Shown piece after piece: positions 4,999 to 5,239 of a DNA stretch of 5,239 nt. Position 1 is the first letter of the stretch. Each line of letters opens with the position of its first letter. Position numbers and translations under genes: made by a program. The stretch is from Campylobacterales bacterium (lineage in GTDB: Bacteria; Campylobacterota; Campylobacteria; Campylobacterales; Hydrogenimonadaceae). The stretch covers positions 1-5,239 of the forward strand of contig JAMOMS010000286.1 of NCBI GenBank assembly GCA_027067015.1, read 5' to 3'. The notes beneath the pieces were generated by a model, which did not search any database, was not told the DNA's origin, and saw only the letters and a list, made by a program, of their open reading frames with translations.

Positions 4999-5239
4999 TT
5001 AGAGGGCATTCAGCCAGTAGGGAATGACGCGCTTTTCCGCCGAAAGGGTGGTTTGCGGGCCGTGGCCGGGGTAGAGCGTGGGGTTGCCCGGGTACGCCAT
5101 CGCCTTCTGGAGGCTTTGGCGCATGGCCTGGGGGTCGGAATAGGGAAAATCAACCCGCCCGATGGAGCCTTGAAACAGAAAGTCGCCGCTAAACCAGGCA
5201 TCATCCACGGCAATGGCGCTACAGCCCGGCGTGTGGCCG
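4999..5239 (-). CDS. metallo-beta-lactamase-fold hydrolase, glyoxalase II-like (partial, C-terminal part)
   Basis: Only the last 79 codons are visible; the frame is open past the right edge, so the true start lies outside. The visible part begins GHTPG, the histidine motif of the MBL fold. It continues with FSGDFLF, whose Asp bridges the two metals, then IGRVDFPY, and YPGHGPQTTL with the last metal-binding His. This order is typical of the small glyoxalase II-like/YcbL hydrolases, which cleave glutathione or other thioesters using two Zn/Fe ions. The usual NPY near the C-terminus appears as IPYW. The specific substrate cannot be told. The gene converges on the hotdog gene with only 2 bp between the two stop codons. 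A GTG at 5208-5206 inside the frame is not the start, because the GHTPG motif lies upstream of it. Confidence 0.9.
   Translation of the reverse strand, partial: GHTPGCSAIAVDDAWFSGDFLFQGSIGRVDFPYSDPQAMRQSLQKAMAYPGNPTLYPGHGPQTTLSAEKRVIPYWLNAL

Noticed and set aside
4990..5002. Terminator between the hotdog gene and the MBL-fold gene
   Set aside because: Only 2 bp separate the two stop codons, and I see no stable hairpin with a T-tract there on either strand.
5010..5213. A short complete leftward gene beginning at the GTG near 5208 or in the neighbouring frame
   Set aside because: The MBL frame continues upstream to the window edge through the GHTPG motif, so the visible part is the 3' end of a larger gene. 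The other frame is a shadow.

Overview
The window is an ordinary, densely packed chromosomal housekeeping segment. It most likely comes from a Campylobacterota (epsilonproteobacterial) genome with fairly high G+C, of the vent or sulfur-oxidising type (Hydrogenimonas, Nitratifractor or Sulfurovum-like). This placement is inference. It rests on an RNase Y gene directly downstream of a 5-formyltetrahydrofolate cyclo-ligase gene, on the Campylobacterota-like spelling of the cyclo-ligase motif (GFGKGMYDRFF), on a short-form CmoB followed at once by a hotdog-fold protein, and on promoters with recognisable -10 boxes but no clear -35 boxes. No mobile element, CRISPR array, tRNA or rRNA is visible.

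Layout. (1) 1-68: a short, probably divergent promoter region; a leftward gene may begin at the extreme left edge. (2) 69-2187: a two-gene rightward operon, 5-formyltetrahydrofolate cyclo-ligase (TTG start) and rny (RNase Y), overlapping by 44 nt. (3) 2188-2364: a complex terminator followed by the promoter and ribosome binding site of the next gene. (4) 2365-2646: a small acidic hypothetical protein of 93 aa. Its 3' end overlaps by 16 bp the 3' end of (5) a leftward FieF/CDF divalent-cation efflux gene (2631-3560). (6) 3561-3618: a compact divergent promoter with superimposed -10 boxes. (7) 3619-4996: a rightward pair, cmoB (tRNA U34 carboxymethyltransferase) and a PaaI-like hotdog thioesterase, 1 nt apart. 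(8) 4999-5239: the C-terminal part of a leftward metallo-beta-lactamase-fold hydrolase, open at the right edge.

The genes work in separate housekeeping processes: folate one-carbon salvage, mRNA turnover at the membrane, metal-ion efflux, wobble-uridine modification of tRNA, acyl-thioester metabolism and a glyoxalase II-like hydrolase. I found no convincing new multi-gene system. The points worth a second look are small in scale: superimposed divergent promoters and an apparently leaderless cmoB, a convergent gene overlap with both stop codons inside one inverted repeat, the alternative hairpins after rny, homopolymeric A tracts in the cyclo-ligase gene, and a DxDxDG loop in the uncharacterised small protein next to the metal exporter.
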